Assembly (NCBI GenBank): GCA_025201765.1
Contig: MU623372.1
Coordinates: forward strand, 186,001 to 250,000
DNA length: 64,000 bases
DNA from: Daldinia sp. FL1419
Taxonomy: Eukaryota; Ascomycota; Sordariomycetes; Xylariales; Hypoxylaceae
Direction: 5' to 3'
In this document: positions 10,167 to 22,036 of the stretch, piece by piece
How positions within the stretch are numbered: the first letter of the stretch is position 1
Layout of the letters: every line of letters begins with the position of its first letter
Notes under the pieces: model-generated
Databases searched by the model: none
Told to the model about the DNA's origin: nothing
The model's input: the letters and a program-made list of their open reading frames with translations, nothing else
Made by a program: the position numbers and the translations under genes

Positions 10167-11450
10167 ATGCGCTCGCTCTATGTGGTTGACCAGTATGGGG
10201 CCACCTGCATTGTCAGCTGCGTCTCGGTATAGCGTCGTAGAGGGGAACGCGTCTGCAGCTCGTGGGGCAGACGATTGGTCGAGAACACAGCTCAGCTGTT
10301 CGGATTTGGTCACCGCGGTGGCTCCGAGAACAAGGCCAACGCTGTCTCCGGCATCTTCATGCCGGGGTGGTTACCCAGATAAGAAGGCCGCTTTTTTTGT
10401 AGAACTTCATTATTCATTATATCGACCTCAGATGTCTTGTGGCTTGCATTAGCTGCTGATTGATAGATCCGAAAGGTTCTGGGATGAAGGATCACCGAGA
10501 GCAATGAAATGCGACGCTAGAGACAATACGCCTCACTCAAGAATTTGGAGTCAGAATCTAGTGGAGGAATTGAGACAAGATGTACTAGTTCAGAAACTGC
10601 TCGATTCTCATATCATTTGGACTTTGAATTTATTCAATTTGTTGATGTAGGACTTGTTGACTATGCCTCATGGAACACTAACAAATAGTTAATAAATAGT
10701 TAGGAGAGATGTAACGTAAGGTACGAGCTGAAAACTAGGCAAACGATTGATCTTCATGATCTCCGCTACGCTCATGTGAATATGTGGCACAAGATAGGAG
10801 ATGTAGATCACTGGAAACCGAACCATCAATATATGATGTTGCCTTCAGAAGCCTTTAGAAGCCTTCAGAGAGAATGAATTGAGGATTCCGTTAACGCAAT
10901 TCTACCAGAGAAATCCGACTGTCATAGAATGGATCTTCTAGTGCTTGAGCCACAAGACGATCCAAACTCCCGTATATCTTGTGGGGAGTACTGGCGAACG
11001 CCGCCAATGGAGTCACCTACGGGAACGACGACTTAGTCGACCCCCGCCGAGTCGTAAAGCGTGTCTGTTGGAAAGGGCGCTATGTGACGAGGCCCATGGT
11101 TCATCGATCCGCCCCTATTCCACAATTACTGGGTCGAGTGGGTTCAAGTTCACCGTGGGCTAGGCATATGATAAAGGAGTGTGTGATGGGAATTGTTGAA
11201 ACCGAAAAGCGTCACCGGCTATTGTGTTCGGGACCTCATGCGAAAGATGAGAGGAGAAGGTAAACGAATGATATGGCTAATAAAACAATAGTTCAGTCAC
11301 TGCATTGTATCGACTATATGATGCATCGGACTTCAATATATTCATATCAGTTACATGCTAACGATACCTATTCACGATATCCTAGCAACCAGAGTAAAGC
11401 ATCAAGTCGCCCCCAAGAACGCAGCGCATCCAAGCCCGCCGCGACTAGGA
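10167..11450. other. spacer with possible gene relic
   Basis: No intact gene. Between about 10960 and 11170 the plus strand has GC-rich, protein-like stretches in a stop-interrupted frame (for example SCGEYWRTPPMESPTG and RGPWFIDPPLFHNYW). This could be a worn-out gene of unknown family. Repeated words GCCTTTAGAAG/GCCTTCAGA lie near 10842-10870. Confidence 0.35.
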
Positions 11451-12969
11451 CTAAACATAGACGTAGCAGAAAGCGCCACCATTCCCACCGAGCTGGTCGT
11501 GCGTCTCTCGGAGCTTAATCGGGGGCCCAAGCCACTCCATGTCGACGATAGTCTCCATCGGGTCCGTAGGGTCGGCGCGCTTCATCGGCATACTGCTCGA
11601 TGGGACGGTGTAGAGTCGCTTGTCTGGGTCCTGCATCTGCCAAATCCACCAGAGACGGTCGAGCGCCGTGTGGTGGAAGTAGAAGAGCGGGTCGCCGGGC
11701 GAGGTGAACGGATCACCACCGGGGTCTACGGCAGCGATGTAGTGGCCGGCCGTGTGGATCTATTTCCAAATGTTAGCTTGAGATCTTTATTGCCTCTGGC
11801 TAATCGAGTAGTGGGAAACTTACTCCCCAGGGGTAAGGGTCGTCCTTGGGCGGTGGGGTCCCTAGTAGCTCGTTGTAGAAGCCGTCCATCTCGGGGTTGT
11901 TGTCGATTAGGTGGAATGCGCGGTCGGCCTTGGCTCCCATGGCGGCGTTGCGGTTCACGTCTCGGCGCAGGCAGCGCGGGTTCGACCCGGTGCCGTCGGA
12001 TCTGGGGTTCTTGGTGATGTTGGTGGCGGTTGACATTGAGGTTGGTCCAAGGCTGACGACCATGCTGTTGTCGTATTAGCGATTGAGTGAAAAGAAAAAG
12101 GGGCATGGACGGCATACTCAGAGAAAGGTCCTTCGGTGACGCAACCTCCACCACCGCCTGACTTGATGATGTTAGGAGTGCGTCCGGGCTGTGAAACACC
12201 CTTGTATGAAGGCTCTAGGACACCGTTGCCTCCCAAACTAGACGCATTACCGTTAAGTAAGGGGGAGTTGAGAGGGTCTTCGGAGTAACGGTCGTAGTTC
12301 ATGTACTAGTATGGTCAGCAATGATATCTCGACGGCGTGTCCTGCTGGGGTTAGCTTACAGGCTGGTAGCCGGTATAGTTACACTCGTCGCGAAGGGCAG
12401 TCTCGAAGAGCCAGACGTAGTACTTGTGGGCGCCAAACAAGTGGAGGTTGTCGTGAAGCTGCATGGCGTGTGTCATGTGATACGCGACGAAGTCATCGTA
12501 GCGGCTTAATGCTCCAGGGAACCTCTCCTTGTCTGCCCTAGGAGGTAGCTTCATTAAACACTTGACGGCGGCGACGTACTCCTGGCGCGATTCTTCGGGA
12601 AGATCGCTCCTAGGATCTATGTTAGTACTGGCGAAAGTTCTAGGCACGTTAATAATAGAAGACGAACCATTCTCTTCGTACGACCGCGTTTTCTAGCGTA
12701 CAGTTGTTGTTCGTCTCTGCGGCGATCTTCTTGTCTAACCACGCCTCGACCTTGGGCATGGTGGCCTCTTCCAGCTTGTCGACGACATCGAGCGGGTAGG
12801 CAGGATTGCGAATACTAGAAATATACTATTTGTTAGTCTCAGGAATATATTTAGTCGGTAAATATTAAACTGACATTTCAATCTTTGACGAACGAGGTGT
12901 CTTTACTGCTGCTCCTTGAGCTCCAGTAAGGAGCGAGGGCAGCAGGAGAGCACTCCAGACGGTCCGCAT
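11451..12969 (-). CDS. secreted tyrosinase (copper polyphenol oxidase), 6 exons
   Basis: Exons are 12969-12875, 12814-12668, 12609-12360, 12305-12118, 12064-11824 and 11759-11451. All joins are in phase and give 409 residues. The start MRTVWSALLLPSLLTGAQG is a signal peptide. The CuA region has RYDDFVAYHMTHAMQLH then LFGAHKYYVWLFE, where His125, His133 and His142 align with family positions. The CuB region has IHTAGHY (His309, His313) and FHHTALDRLWW (His336/337). GGGGCVTEGPF and NPRCLRRDV are typical of secreted ascomycete tyrosinases, which oxidise phenols to quinones. The protein ends in GGAFCYVYV. One oddity is that the usual W-H-R of CuA is A-H-K here. The first ATG of the longer upstream frame was rejected because it removes the signal peptide. 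Confidence 0.92.
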
Positions 12970-13067
12970 GTCGACGCAGCTACCTGTTCCAAGATGGAGT
13001 TGGAGCTGAACATGAGATATCAGAAAGCATCCGCGATGAATCTGGAACTGGGACCCTTCCCAAGAGT

Positions 13068-13077
13068 TATATATATA
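13068..13077 (-). promoter_or_regulatory. TATA box of tyrosinase gene
   Basis: TATATATATA lies about 100 bp upstream of the tyrosinase ATG at 12969, on the correct side for a minus-strand promoter. The low complexity lowers confidence. Confidence 0.4.
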
Positions 13078-14760
13078 GCCCACATTTCCCCCGGCGGCTC
13101 AATCGAAGAACCTGGGGGTTGAACCTTGCACCTCCGCACGGCACTTGTAGCAAAGCTGCAATGAGGCAAATTTCATTTACTCAGCCAATGATATTATACT
13201 CAGTAAATTTAGGCTTTGATGAGTGTTCGGCAGAGGGCGTCACATCTTTTGATACTGACCACGGTGGGCAATTGACGGGGTTCGCCCATATCCAAATACA
13301 GCATGTGATTTTCGTCCCCGTAGCTTTATCCGCTGGGAAAGGGTTCTTCTGTTATGATTTAGCGAGTTTGATTAATCTAGTTCTATTGAGTGATTGCTAT
13401 TATGAAGGCATATATTTCGGCCTTTGTGGCAATTTGGGCTATCTCGAGCAATGGTAGTATTGCTATGTGCAGGTAGGTAGGTAGTTACTCACCCTCTCGA
13501 AGTTGTATAAAGGCGTGTTCCTGTGTAACGTAACACAAGCTCGGAAGTCAAGCAGCGTCACAGCGGAGTTGATATATATCATTTCGCTTTCACACAAACA
13601 GCCTACTGAGGCGAAAGATGACCTGGCTGACGTTAGAAACCGTCTTTTTACTTCATTTACCTCTAACAAGAAACCATACCTTCTCTATAGGTATATCTGG
13701 CTCCGACCCGAATGCCGTCCTCATCCTCGGATTCCTGTGCACCATCACCTTAACGCTGCGTCCATGCGTCTTCTTTACGGAAGAGGGAGTGGGTATCTAT
13801 TACAGGAGCTACAGCAAAATGACCAGAGCCCTGAACCTCCCGCGTCGGACTATGAGTTCATTCAATCGCCACGAGACTTCCCCCCCACAACCCCAGCTGA
13901 CGCCCGTCCCAGCAGCTATCAACAAACGAGAATCAGGGAAGAATTAGTGTATATAGAAAATACATAATGCGGTGATTTACCTCGGCATCGTACTTCATCG
14001 ACCCAGGCACCATTGCATCCTCGAATATGCGAGATAGGGGATTCAGCGACCCCACTCGTCGGGAACGAATCGTCTGGTCAGCTAGGTAATTATCAGTCTA
14101 CAACGTTCCAACATTATTAACAATAGTGGGCTTTACCATGTGACTAGTAAAGGGTTTATACCTCCTATCTCAGTAGCTGCAGTTCACCGGCAGTTGTGGC
14201 CTGTATCCTCTAGAACAGGACACAATTTTACCAAAGAGAATACGCATAAAGGTATAACGAAAGAATCTGGTATTGAGGGTAAAGCTAAACGGAATACATC
14301 TAAAGCCAACAAGGACTAGTCCGCCAAGATAGATACAACTAGAAAATTAAATATCAGAGGAGTGACAAGAGAATTTGAAGATGCATGGAAAACATATTGT
14401 CAAGGGGTCAAGTAAAGGCGAGGTATAGTTACCTAGGTAGAAATAGGAAGCCCAGGTACTTGAAAGGCACGCGATATCTTCGTGAGCAATAAGAAAATTA
14501 CATACTATCAATCTTGGAGAAGATGTATCTTTCATAATTCGATTCGATTCTTTCATTACATCACAAGCTATCATACCATAATAAACGATAATAAAGATTG
14601 AAGTAGTCACACAAATACGGCCATTTTATATAGACCTGGAAACATTAAGAGGCAAGCATCACAAATATAAATACTATAACTATATCCTTTTAGATAAAGT
14701 TAAAACAAGGTAGGTATTTATGTAAAATATCACCCCCAAATCCAAAGTCTCATAACCTGC
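13078..14760. other. spacer without supported gene
   Basis: Open frames at 13119-13457 and 13503-13967 (plus strand) show no domain, signal peptide or gene-like composition, and I do not call them. A GTAGGTAGGTAG run lies at about 13471-13483. 14200-14760 is strongly AT-rich. Confidence 0.4.
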
Positions 14761-15202
14761 TTAAGAGCAGTCCACGGAGAATGAGTGTCCCCTGAAAGGA
14801 GTCGCGTAGCAGTTTCCAGGGTTATTGCCACTATCTTCGACTTAGCACAGCACAGAACAAGGCGCATGAAGTTTCAACGTACCGTGAAATAGTGTACGGC
14901 GCGTCTGCGTTCCCGCAGTCGGGTGCGCTGAAAATCTTAATCTCGCAAGCATTGCTCGAAAGCTCAATCGATCCGATACCGACTTCGCCAGTCTGCTCGT
15001 CGGTGTTTTGGCATGTGATGGTGTTTGCACATACGGGAACACTCTCTCCGGAGAAGTTAAAGCACGCGGTGCCTCCGTAGATAGTCCCTAATGTACCGCT
15101 GCATTGCCGGGGACGGAGACTGAGATCGTCGGTCTTGATGGGGTTGCCGATGGCTGTTGTGGCGAGGAAGAGTGAGGCGGCGAGGGTTTTGAAAGAAGAC
15201 AT
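14761..15202 (-). CDS. small secreted eight-cysteine protein, 2 exons
   Basis: Exon 1 is 15202-14883 and exon 2 is 14830-14761, with a GTACGT...GATAG intron of 52 nt, giving 129 residues. The unspliced frame stops soon after the donor. Splicing replaces that tail with GNNPGNCYATPF and FSVDCS. A signal peptide (MSSFKTLAASLFLATTAIG) is followed by a propeptide-like stretch ending LRPRQ. The mature part holds eight cysteines, enough for four disulfides, in a Gly/Ser/Thr-rich chain. I do not recognise a named family. Size, secretion and cysteine content are those of candidate effectors or small cell-wall-associated proteins, but function is not shown by the sequence. Confidence 0.75.
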
Positions 15203-16753
15203 GGTGGTGCCGTTATTTAAGTTAGAGTATAAAGGAAGATAGTATAAGCGTGACTTGTCTGCGATGGCAATCTGAGATGTGATTTGGAGTTGCTTTTAGA
15301 GCTGCGTCGTCCCTATTTAAGCACCTCTTGTCCTCATCGCAACCGAAACCAAGATAGGGTATAGTCCACAAGAAAGAATCCCAGGGAGATGCCGTTAGAA
15401 TTACCACCTGCCATTCTCTACTTCTTATTTATAAATATACAACTTCTGAAGTGAGATATCCTGTGGGCCTAGTATTACTAGAAGAACCATGGTAGCCCAA
15501 CGTATGTATCGGATATTGGTCCTCTTGGCAAGTATGGGGATATATTGTACAGATCACCTTCTATACTTGGATTTTCTCTTCTTTATTTTCCTTTTATAAT
15601 CCGGGTGTGTTTCTAACTTGAGGTCTAGCTCCCCGGGAAAGAATCATAAGCGCCTGAATGACAGACAGGGGCAGAGAATTTAGTTTAGAGTGTTAACAAC
15701 GAGAAAGATTATCATCATGGCTATTTTCAAAAGGTGAAGCTAACTACCTTTTAACACTACATTAGACGTGTTATTACTCTAGTAAAAGACTCTACCTACC
15801 CTGGATAGGTTTAACCATACGAATAGGTATACATACATATACTGACAAGCCAGAGGATAATGTCGTGAACCGAGGTACACAGGAGTGCTGTGTGAATACA
15901 CACCCTTGACCTTTTTCTATTCTTAAAACCTTCCGAATGCAATATTCCGACGAAAGAATAATTGGATAGCTTTACGACTGGCATTAAGACCTGAAGTATT
16001 AACTACTGTCTTTGGATATTTACTAATCTACCTTCTTGATTATAAACCCAAACCGAAAGTGGGTTTATAATCTCTGACATATCTGCCGATATGATCAAAC
16101 ATGCAGTTCCGTCGGCCGATATGTGTGTAGGTGAGTTTCGAAATACTGCAGAATAGGCTTGGCGTATACAGGGGATCGTTGTTCTCCTATATAGGTAGGC
16201 GCAAGACGGGAACTAAACGGCGTACCATGGTCCATGTAGAGGAAGTGAGCGGTTCTACTTTTCTTGCCTCGGCAGTTCCTATTGACTAGATCTTGATAAG
16301 ATGCTTGAACGGCATAGTCTCCTATACGGTCGAATGTGAATGCGGGGGATTGTCTTCAAGGAGCTTCCAGAAAGGTGGAACCGAGTCTTGAAGTCTCAAC
16401 AGCTGAAGATGAACCATTTCAAGTTATTAAGCAATTAAAACATCTCGCACCTCGTGGTTGTCTCAATCTAATTGTTTAGCTATATTCACTATTAAACCCC
16501 TTTAAACAGGCTTTTTAATCTTTTCGTCTCGTTCAGGTAGCCAGCTTGAAATCTACCCAAGTGTCTAATAACCCCTATAATCTCCGTCCCCGATTATGGG
16601 GAAGAAGCACGTTGGTGGCGCAATAAGGGAAACAATGCGCGAACCGGCTTACCGAATTCTGGTTCTCACACCGAAACCCTGTTCCCGTGTACACAGCCTC
16701 GATATAGCAGGCGGAGGAACTATTTCATGAACACATTCATGCGCCTCTACCTA
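15203..16753. other. spacer
   Basis: A 1.55-kb AT-rich stretch with no supported gene. A short duplicated GTGGGTTTATAATC/GATTATAAACCCA inverted pair lies near 16036-16072. Confidence 0.45.
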
Positions 16754-17791
16754 TCAAACAAGTTCGTACGTCGTGCCTCCAAAGATGGGGGCCATGCGTC
16801 CCGGCATCTCCTTCTCAATCGCAACTTTGAACCTCCAACCTGTACAATGGCCAGGCATAAGGACTTCGGGCTGTAGGGCCTTTAGGTCCTCGAGCGACTT
16901 CTGCAACTTTTCCGGACTCCCATCCGCTAAATGGTAGCCACCAACGACGGTGTACAGAGGGGCGCCGCCTCCCAGTTCCACAGCGTGGCGCGAGACATTA
17001 ACTACTCCAGCGTGGCTGCATCCGGTGAAAACAACCAGTCCTTTGCCCTTTAGGTTACACATAACTAGTCGCTCGTCCATGATAAGTTCGTCTTTCTCCC
17101 ATTGGCCTGCCGAGTTGAAGCGGATGCCGTTAGGAATACCCCCTTCGTAAGGCGTGAGCCTTGGGATTGACCCGGAAATCAAGAAAGTGTCGTCCAGCGC
17201 TGTGTGCACCTCGTCGCTTTTGAATACTGTGGCGCCCGCTTCTTCGAGCTCGGTGAAACTTGGATCGGGCTCCAGAGAGATTGGCTCGTGGGCCATGACG
17301 CCTCGAAATTCGGGCCGATCGGGATGTAAATCCACTACGACCTTTTCGGTAGACCCCAAGCCTGTCTTAGCTGCTTCGATCAGCCGGACCGCGGTAGCCA
17401 TCCCGCCCGAGTGATCGCGGTGCCAATGGGATAGCACAATTCGTTCAATGGCGCTCGGGTCCAACCCCAACCTTGCCACATTGCTCTCCCACACGGCTTC
17501 CTCCGGGCCCGTGTCGAATAAAAGACTATGCGACTTCCCATCTTTGGTCACCGTGATTAGAAGCGACAGCCCGTGAGCGCCACAGCAGAGTGTGTCCATT
17601 CTCATTTGTAACTTGGCACCACCACGCTCCACATCCGTGGGAAGTGGCCGTAGCGGAGCCCCCATGAACGATTGGGGGTGCTTGACACCCGGGTGCGGCG
17701 AGGGAGAGATCTGGTCGATCTCGTCGTTGACTATTGCTTGGATCGTCAAGCTATCTACTTCTGCGAGTTTCGGGATTGTGGATGCCGCCAT
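16754..17791 (-). CDS. metallo-beta-lactamase-fold hydrolase (COG1237-like)
   Basis: A single-exon 345-residue protein. The metal-binding signature IVLSHWHRDHSGG lies near residues 116-128. Further ligands or family motifs are FTGCSHAGVVN (near 252), VVGGYHLADGS (near 283) and LMPGHCTGWR (near 312). The combination of HxHxDH, GCSHAG and a C-terminal GHCTG is typical of the group annotated as dihydropterin-aminobenzene-phosphate synthase-like (MptE-like/COG1237) metallohydrolases, rather than glyoxalase II or true lactamases. It has no signal peptide and is probably cytosolic. Fungal substrates of the group are not known to me, so only the fold and metal chemistry are safe. Confidence 0.85.
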   Translation of the reverse strand: MAASTIPKLAEVDSLTIQAIVNDEIDQISPSPHPGVKHPQSFMGAPLRPLPTDVERGGAKLQMRMDTLCCGAHGLSLLITVTKDGKSHSLLFDTGPEEAVWESNVARLGLDPSAIERIVLSHWHRDHSGGMATAVRLIEAAKTGLGSTEKVVVDLHPDRPEFRGVMAHEPISLEPDPSFTELEEAGATVFKSDEVHTALDDTFLISGSIPRLTPYEGGIPNGIRFNSAGQWEKDELIMDERLVMCNLKGKGLVVFTGCSHAGVVNVSRHAVELGGGAPLYTVVGGYHLADGSPEKLQKSLEDLKALQPEVLMPGHCTGWRFKVAIEKEMPGRMAPIFGGTTYELV

Positions 17792-18508
17792 GTTGAGAGA
17801 ATTGTGTCGTTATTTTCGATTAGTCAAAAGAAGTGAGTGGTAAGTAAATGTAATCCGTACTGCCATACAAATCCTCCATGGCTTTCGAGAGGTAAGTTAT
17901 CATATATATATATATATACTCGAGAGTCGAGACCCGGGTCGTGTTCAGACAGGTAGAAATCGTGGGGCATGATGTTCGCCGATTACCTGCCAAGGGATTG
18001 CAAGGATTATATGCCCAAGGCAAACGCTTATTCAAAAGTTCAGTAGTTAGATAAAAATAAGCCGTAGAATATGTAAATCCCGATCGCTTTTTGAACGCCG
18101 TTAGGATCGGCTGGCGTCAGACACTTTAGAATTATAGGCATACATTATAGTCGCCGTCTTATGCGCATGGGAAACAGTGGGTTTACATCAATGCTTTGGC
18201 CCTGAGAATGGCTTCAAGGAACAGGAGCTCTAATAACTCCTGCAGGATATGTCCTACACTTCAACTACCCCATACAAGACTTTCGGTGTTCTTCGGACTT
18301 CACATAGGTAGAAGCTCTAACTTGAATAGCGATAGTATAATGTTTCAATCTCATATAATTTTTGGCACAGCATATATAGGGGATGTGATTTTTAAGAATT
18401 ATCAAGGCTAGGTATTTATTATGTGCTTGTCTTCGCCAACACGTCGAATTCTGCATTTAGAATATAACTTTCCCAGGCTAAAATGGGATTCTAGGCTAAG
18501 AACCGGGT
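17792..18508. other. spacer with (TA)n tract
   Basis: Holds a dinucleotide run (TA)n near 17900-17918 and otherwise AT-rich sequence. No gene is supported. Confidence 0.5.
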
Positions 18509-19360
18509 TTAGTGAGAAAAAACAACCTGCTTTCCGCCGCTAAGTTCGTTGGGAAACGATGTGTTCGTCGTCTCGTTAACAAGTCCCAATGACAGGACAT
18601 AACCGTACTTCCAGCTATCCGCTCCGGGAACAACTGGAGGGTGGGGGATATCACTGCGCGCCTCCCTGATTTCAGTAGTGTTGACGCCGAAAAGTTCGTC
18701 TCGCTTGGTAACGAAGTCAGGGGTAATCTGGTCGTCTCCGGTGTAACCCATCACAATCTCAGGAATACCGATAGGGTACGTGGAGTTCTGCTGGTCGTAT
18801 CTCCAGGTGTGAAATGTCTTGCCGTAAGTTCCAACCACTATGAAATTTAAAATCAGCGATTATAAAATACGGGCTATGTAAAGGAGCGCGAGGTTGGGTA
18901 ATACTTACAGACATCCTTCATAATGGTATGATCAACCGACGGGGGCAATCCTGGTTGGGTAAGGAAGCCGCTGGTCACCTCGTAGACATGGCTATGCCAG
19001 AGTTGACGTTCTTGGAGCGCATTAGTTATATGTCCCTACTCTGGTTAAACTGGCTTTCTTACCTTCATAATCTAATGTCTCGAAAGCGTCAGAGCTGATG
19101 ATATACTCGATACCGGCCAGGCGGGCAGGGGTAGTCGCGGTGTTGTAGATAGCGCATTGCAACATATCGTCGCGAATAATAACACAGTAGTGATTGGCAG
19201 AAATCTCCCAATCGCTATGCCCCGAGACGAAATGGAAGCCGTTTAGGAACAGTACGGCACCTTCAGGGCCGTAATGACCAAAGGGTCGCGAAGCTGACAT
19301 GCCCAGGGGTAAAAAGGCTAGCGCTGCGGAGAGCGAAGAGACGAGCTTTTGGAAATGCAT
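18509..19360 (-). CDS. DUF1264 / oil-body-associated-protein-like protein with signal peptide, 3 exons
   Basis: Exons are 19360-19063, 19010-18909 and 18837-18509, all in phase, giving 242 residues. The joins restore the family pattern: ANHYCVIIRDDMLQCAIYN, then LAGIEYIISSDAFETL, then RQLWHSHVYEVTSG and PGLPPSV, then VGTYGKTFHTWRYD. This is the DUF1264 (OBAP-like) fold known from plants, bacteria and fungi, with no established biochemical activity. The N-terminus MHFQKLVSSLSAALAFLPLG looks like a secretion signal, and three NxT sites near the C-terminus fit the secretory pathway. I start at the ATG at 19360 because the longer frame upstream lacks a signal and includes a TATA-like region. Confidence 0.85.
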
Positions 19361-19470
19361 GGCTGTAATTGAAATTGTATAATAGCTGAAGGATCTGAAG
19401 GATCTTGGAACTAGAGAACTCTGCTGATTCGAGCGTGATGAATATCGAAAAACCACAGCGAGAATCGTTC

Positions 19471-19477
19471 TTATATA
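19471..19477 (-). promoter_or_regulatory. TATA box of DUF1264 gene
   Basis: On the minus strand this reads TATATAA, about 110 bp upstream of the ATG at 19360, followed by G. It fits a core promoter element. Confidence 0.45.
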
Positions 19478-22036
19478 CCAAAACTCTGGATAGTCACCGC
19501 ATCACTTCGAATATTTGCAAAAGAAAGCACTTCACTCCATGCCGGGAATAAAGAGGAGAAAACACCCTTGGCATCGTCTCCTCGAGGGTGTTGATGTCGC
19601 CGAGCGGAGATCAGAAAGCTTCTACGAACTCATCGGTCTAGCATCTCGTACCGCTGCGCTCCATCGCCTCCCTCACCCTTGCCGATTTCTTCATCTTTCA
19701 CCTCGATTTCGCTCACGGGAGCAAGACTACTGGGGGAGAATGCAACCTCCTCGACTCCGAAAACAGGCCATGATAGTCCCGCAATAACAGCATGAAGTAA
19801 GACTGTCGCGAGCGCCCGCAAGCGTCGAAGTAATCCTCCGCACTGCCTGCGTATAACTCGTTCGAGCGGCGAATTTCCGTCTAGCGACGAGGTCGCCGAT
19901 TACTTTTGCATGTGATGGGTCTGGCTAGCCTCCGACTTTCCAGCGTCGGTTATAGATCGCCGTTTAATTCTAGTCAGCCCAAGTCCCTCGTTAATCTCGC
20001 GCCAATTATGAGCGATCGTGAGAATCGAAGACCGATATCCTTATGGATCTCGCGGGTGACTCGAGAATGGTCCCACACTTGAGCAAGTTTGTGAGTGGGT
20101 GCCCGAATACCCTCCGTAAAGTCTTCGTAAGATTCCTACGTCCCCTGTCTTGCGACGGCGTGGGCTCTACCTAGAGGCTCTCGCTCGGAGAGACAGGGGG
20201 CGGCTTTGCGTTACGTTATCTGAGGTACATCGTCGCTGGTCGATAATTGTCGAACATTGACGAGAAAATCGAGGAAAATCGACGTTAGAACTCGGTCGAA
20301 TTCGTGTGGTCGGACGGTATCGTGAAAGTTCGAAAAGAAGCAAATATCAACTCGACTACGGCATGGGAAGTTGAGCATACATATAGTAGGCCACAAAGGT
20401 TGATAGCATCGAGCACGCCATTGCCCCTGCTATTCTATTGAGTGAGAAATTCCCCATTCTGGTTCTGAGAGATCCGGCATGCCCACGGATCTCGGGCGGG
20501 ACGGCGACGGTTGTAAGATGCATATGGGATCCGCTTACAATGAGACGCTATAAGAGCATCCATAATATTTAGTATGGAGTTAAATACTACATGTAATAAC
20601 GACAACTAGGTATTATCAAAGGTATCGGCTGATAATACGTAATAACTTATACTATCGCCTAAGTTAAGCGTTCGAATGTAAAACTATAAGTTATCGTCTA
20701 GGAGTTAAATATTAATGTCGTTTATTGATGACTTACTTAGATGTGATATAGGAGCACACGCTTTATCCTAATTTTTAATGGTATAAAATATTAACTAAAC
20801 AAGTACAAGTATTATCTAAAGGAGTGCATACTGACTAGGGCCCAAAAGAGATGTTAAATAGACCGTGTCCGTCAGTTTGCAAGGTTAGTTGCTAGCCCTG
20901 CAGTTCGGTCCAAATGGCCATCCATTGGACAATAGGTATCACGGCATATCCCTTGGGTTGTTTGCTTTGTGGAGGTACCTTTCTTTTTTTGTCCAATCCG
21001 TGTAATCGCAAAACATGAAGTCGCCTTTCTCACGAGCTTGATCGGCTCGACGAGGGACGGTTTCAAGAGGGGACCAAAGATTGACTTGATGCTGCTGCGA
21101 AAATCCGGGCTCATAGCCTTCACCACCCATGAGCGTGAAATAATCGGCAGTGTTTGGGATGATTGTATTGCCGACGCAATATCATCCCGTAGATGCCTCC
21201 TAATCTGACTTTGGAGGTGTTTGAAAGTAATTATGGTTCAAGATATGTTAGATAGCGCTATTAAGTTTGGACCTTCTCATAGTCGACTAAGAGGCGGGAG
21301 AATTTGCAAAAAAAAAAAAAAAAGGAAAAGAAAAAGAAAAAAAGGGTCGCACCGGAACGGGGGCAATCTTAGACCAGTATTAAAGCTACGATCTGGAATT
21401 GCAACTTATTATCAGTTGCCGACCTTCAGCTCGGCCGAACGCTACCTTGTGGAAATATCATAAGAACTAAGACAAAAATAAACATGGCTTTGAGTATCAA
21501 CTCCGTTTCCACTATTAGGTACCGAGGCGCGGCCTGCCCGAGCAGAGCCGTCTTCCCTGTTTGTTAATCATCTATCTTTATGTACATCTCAAAATCATAA
21601 AACGTAACAAATCGTCAAAGTCTTAATATCATGCCCTATCCATCGTAAACCAATCGCCAATGCCTTTTCTCTAAAGCATGATGTGGCTCCGTCTCCAAGC
21701 TGAGGAAATATACCAGACCGTCTGAATCATTATTAGTGTGGATGCGTTAATCTTTGCCGTGTCTTCATTTCGTAATGCGGAATAATCCGCTCCTGCCTCA
21801 TCAATGTTGTGCATTCCCTTCCGATAACCAGGAAGGTTGTAAAAGTAAACATAAGAGAAGTGAATGGGATGAATCCTTGTCATTTAGGCGAAGAGGCGTA
21901 TACTTCCTCGAACGCCTGGAAAATGCGCTATGTGTAGAACGCGAGCGAAATCACGTGTGGATTCCGTGCTGAATTGGGGGTTGCGAATAGTATGCCACCA
22001 GGATGGGCGTCGACATGTCTGATTGGTTAGTTGGGT
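19478..22036. other. long spacer, no supported gene
   Basis: 19.5-20.5 kb is GC-richer with small open frames on both strands. One on the minus strand (19821-19630) starts like a signal peptide but has no other support. An inverted pair CCCCTGTCT/AGACAGGGG lies near 20141-20200. 20550-20850 is AT-rich with internal repeats (GGAGTTAAATA twice) and may be an old MITE. An A-rich tract sits at 21309-21341. Confidence 0.4.

Noticed and set aside
11355..12017. 220-codon plus-strand open frame
   Set aside because: It overlaps the tyrosinase exons and crosses tyrosinase introns without change, so it is a shadow of the real gene.
13119..13967. Two plus-strand open frames of 112 and 154 codons
   Set aside because: They have no domain, no signal peptide, no consistent splice structure and mixed composition. 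They are more likely chance frames.
19630..19821. 63-codon minus-strand frame starting like a signal peptide
   Set aside because: No cysteine pattern, no homologous motif, no promoter feature, and a stop close upstream. Too weak to call.
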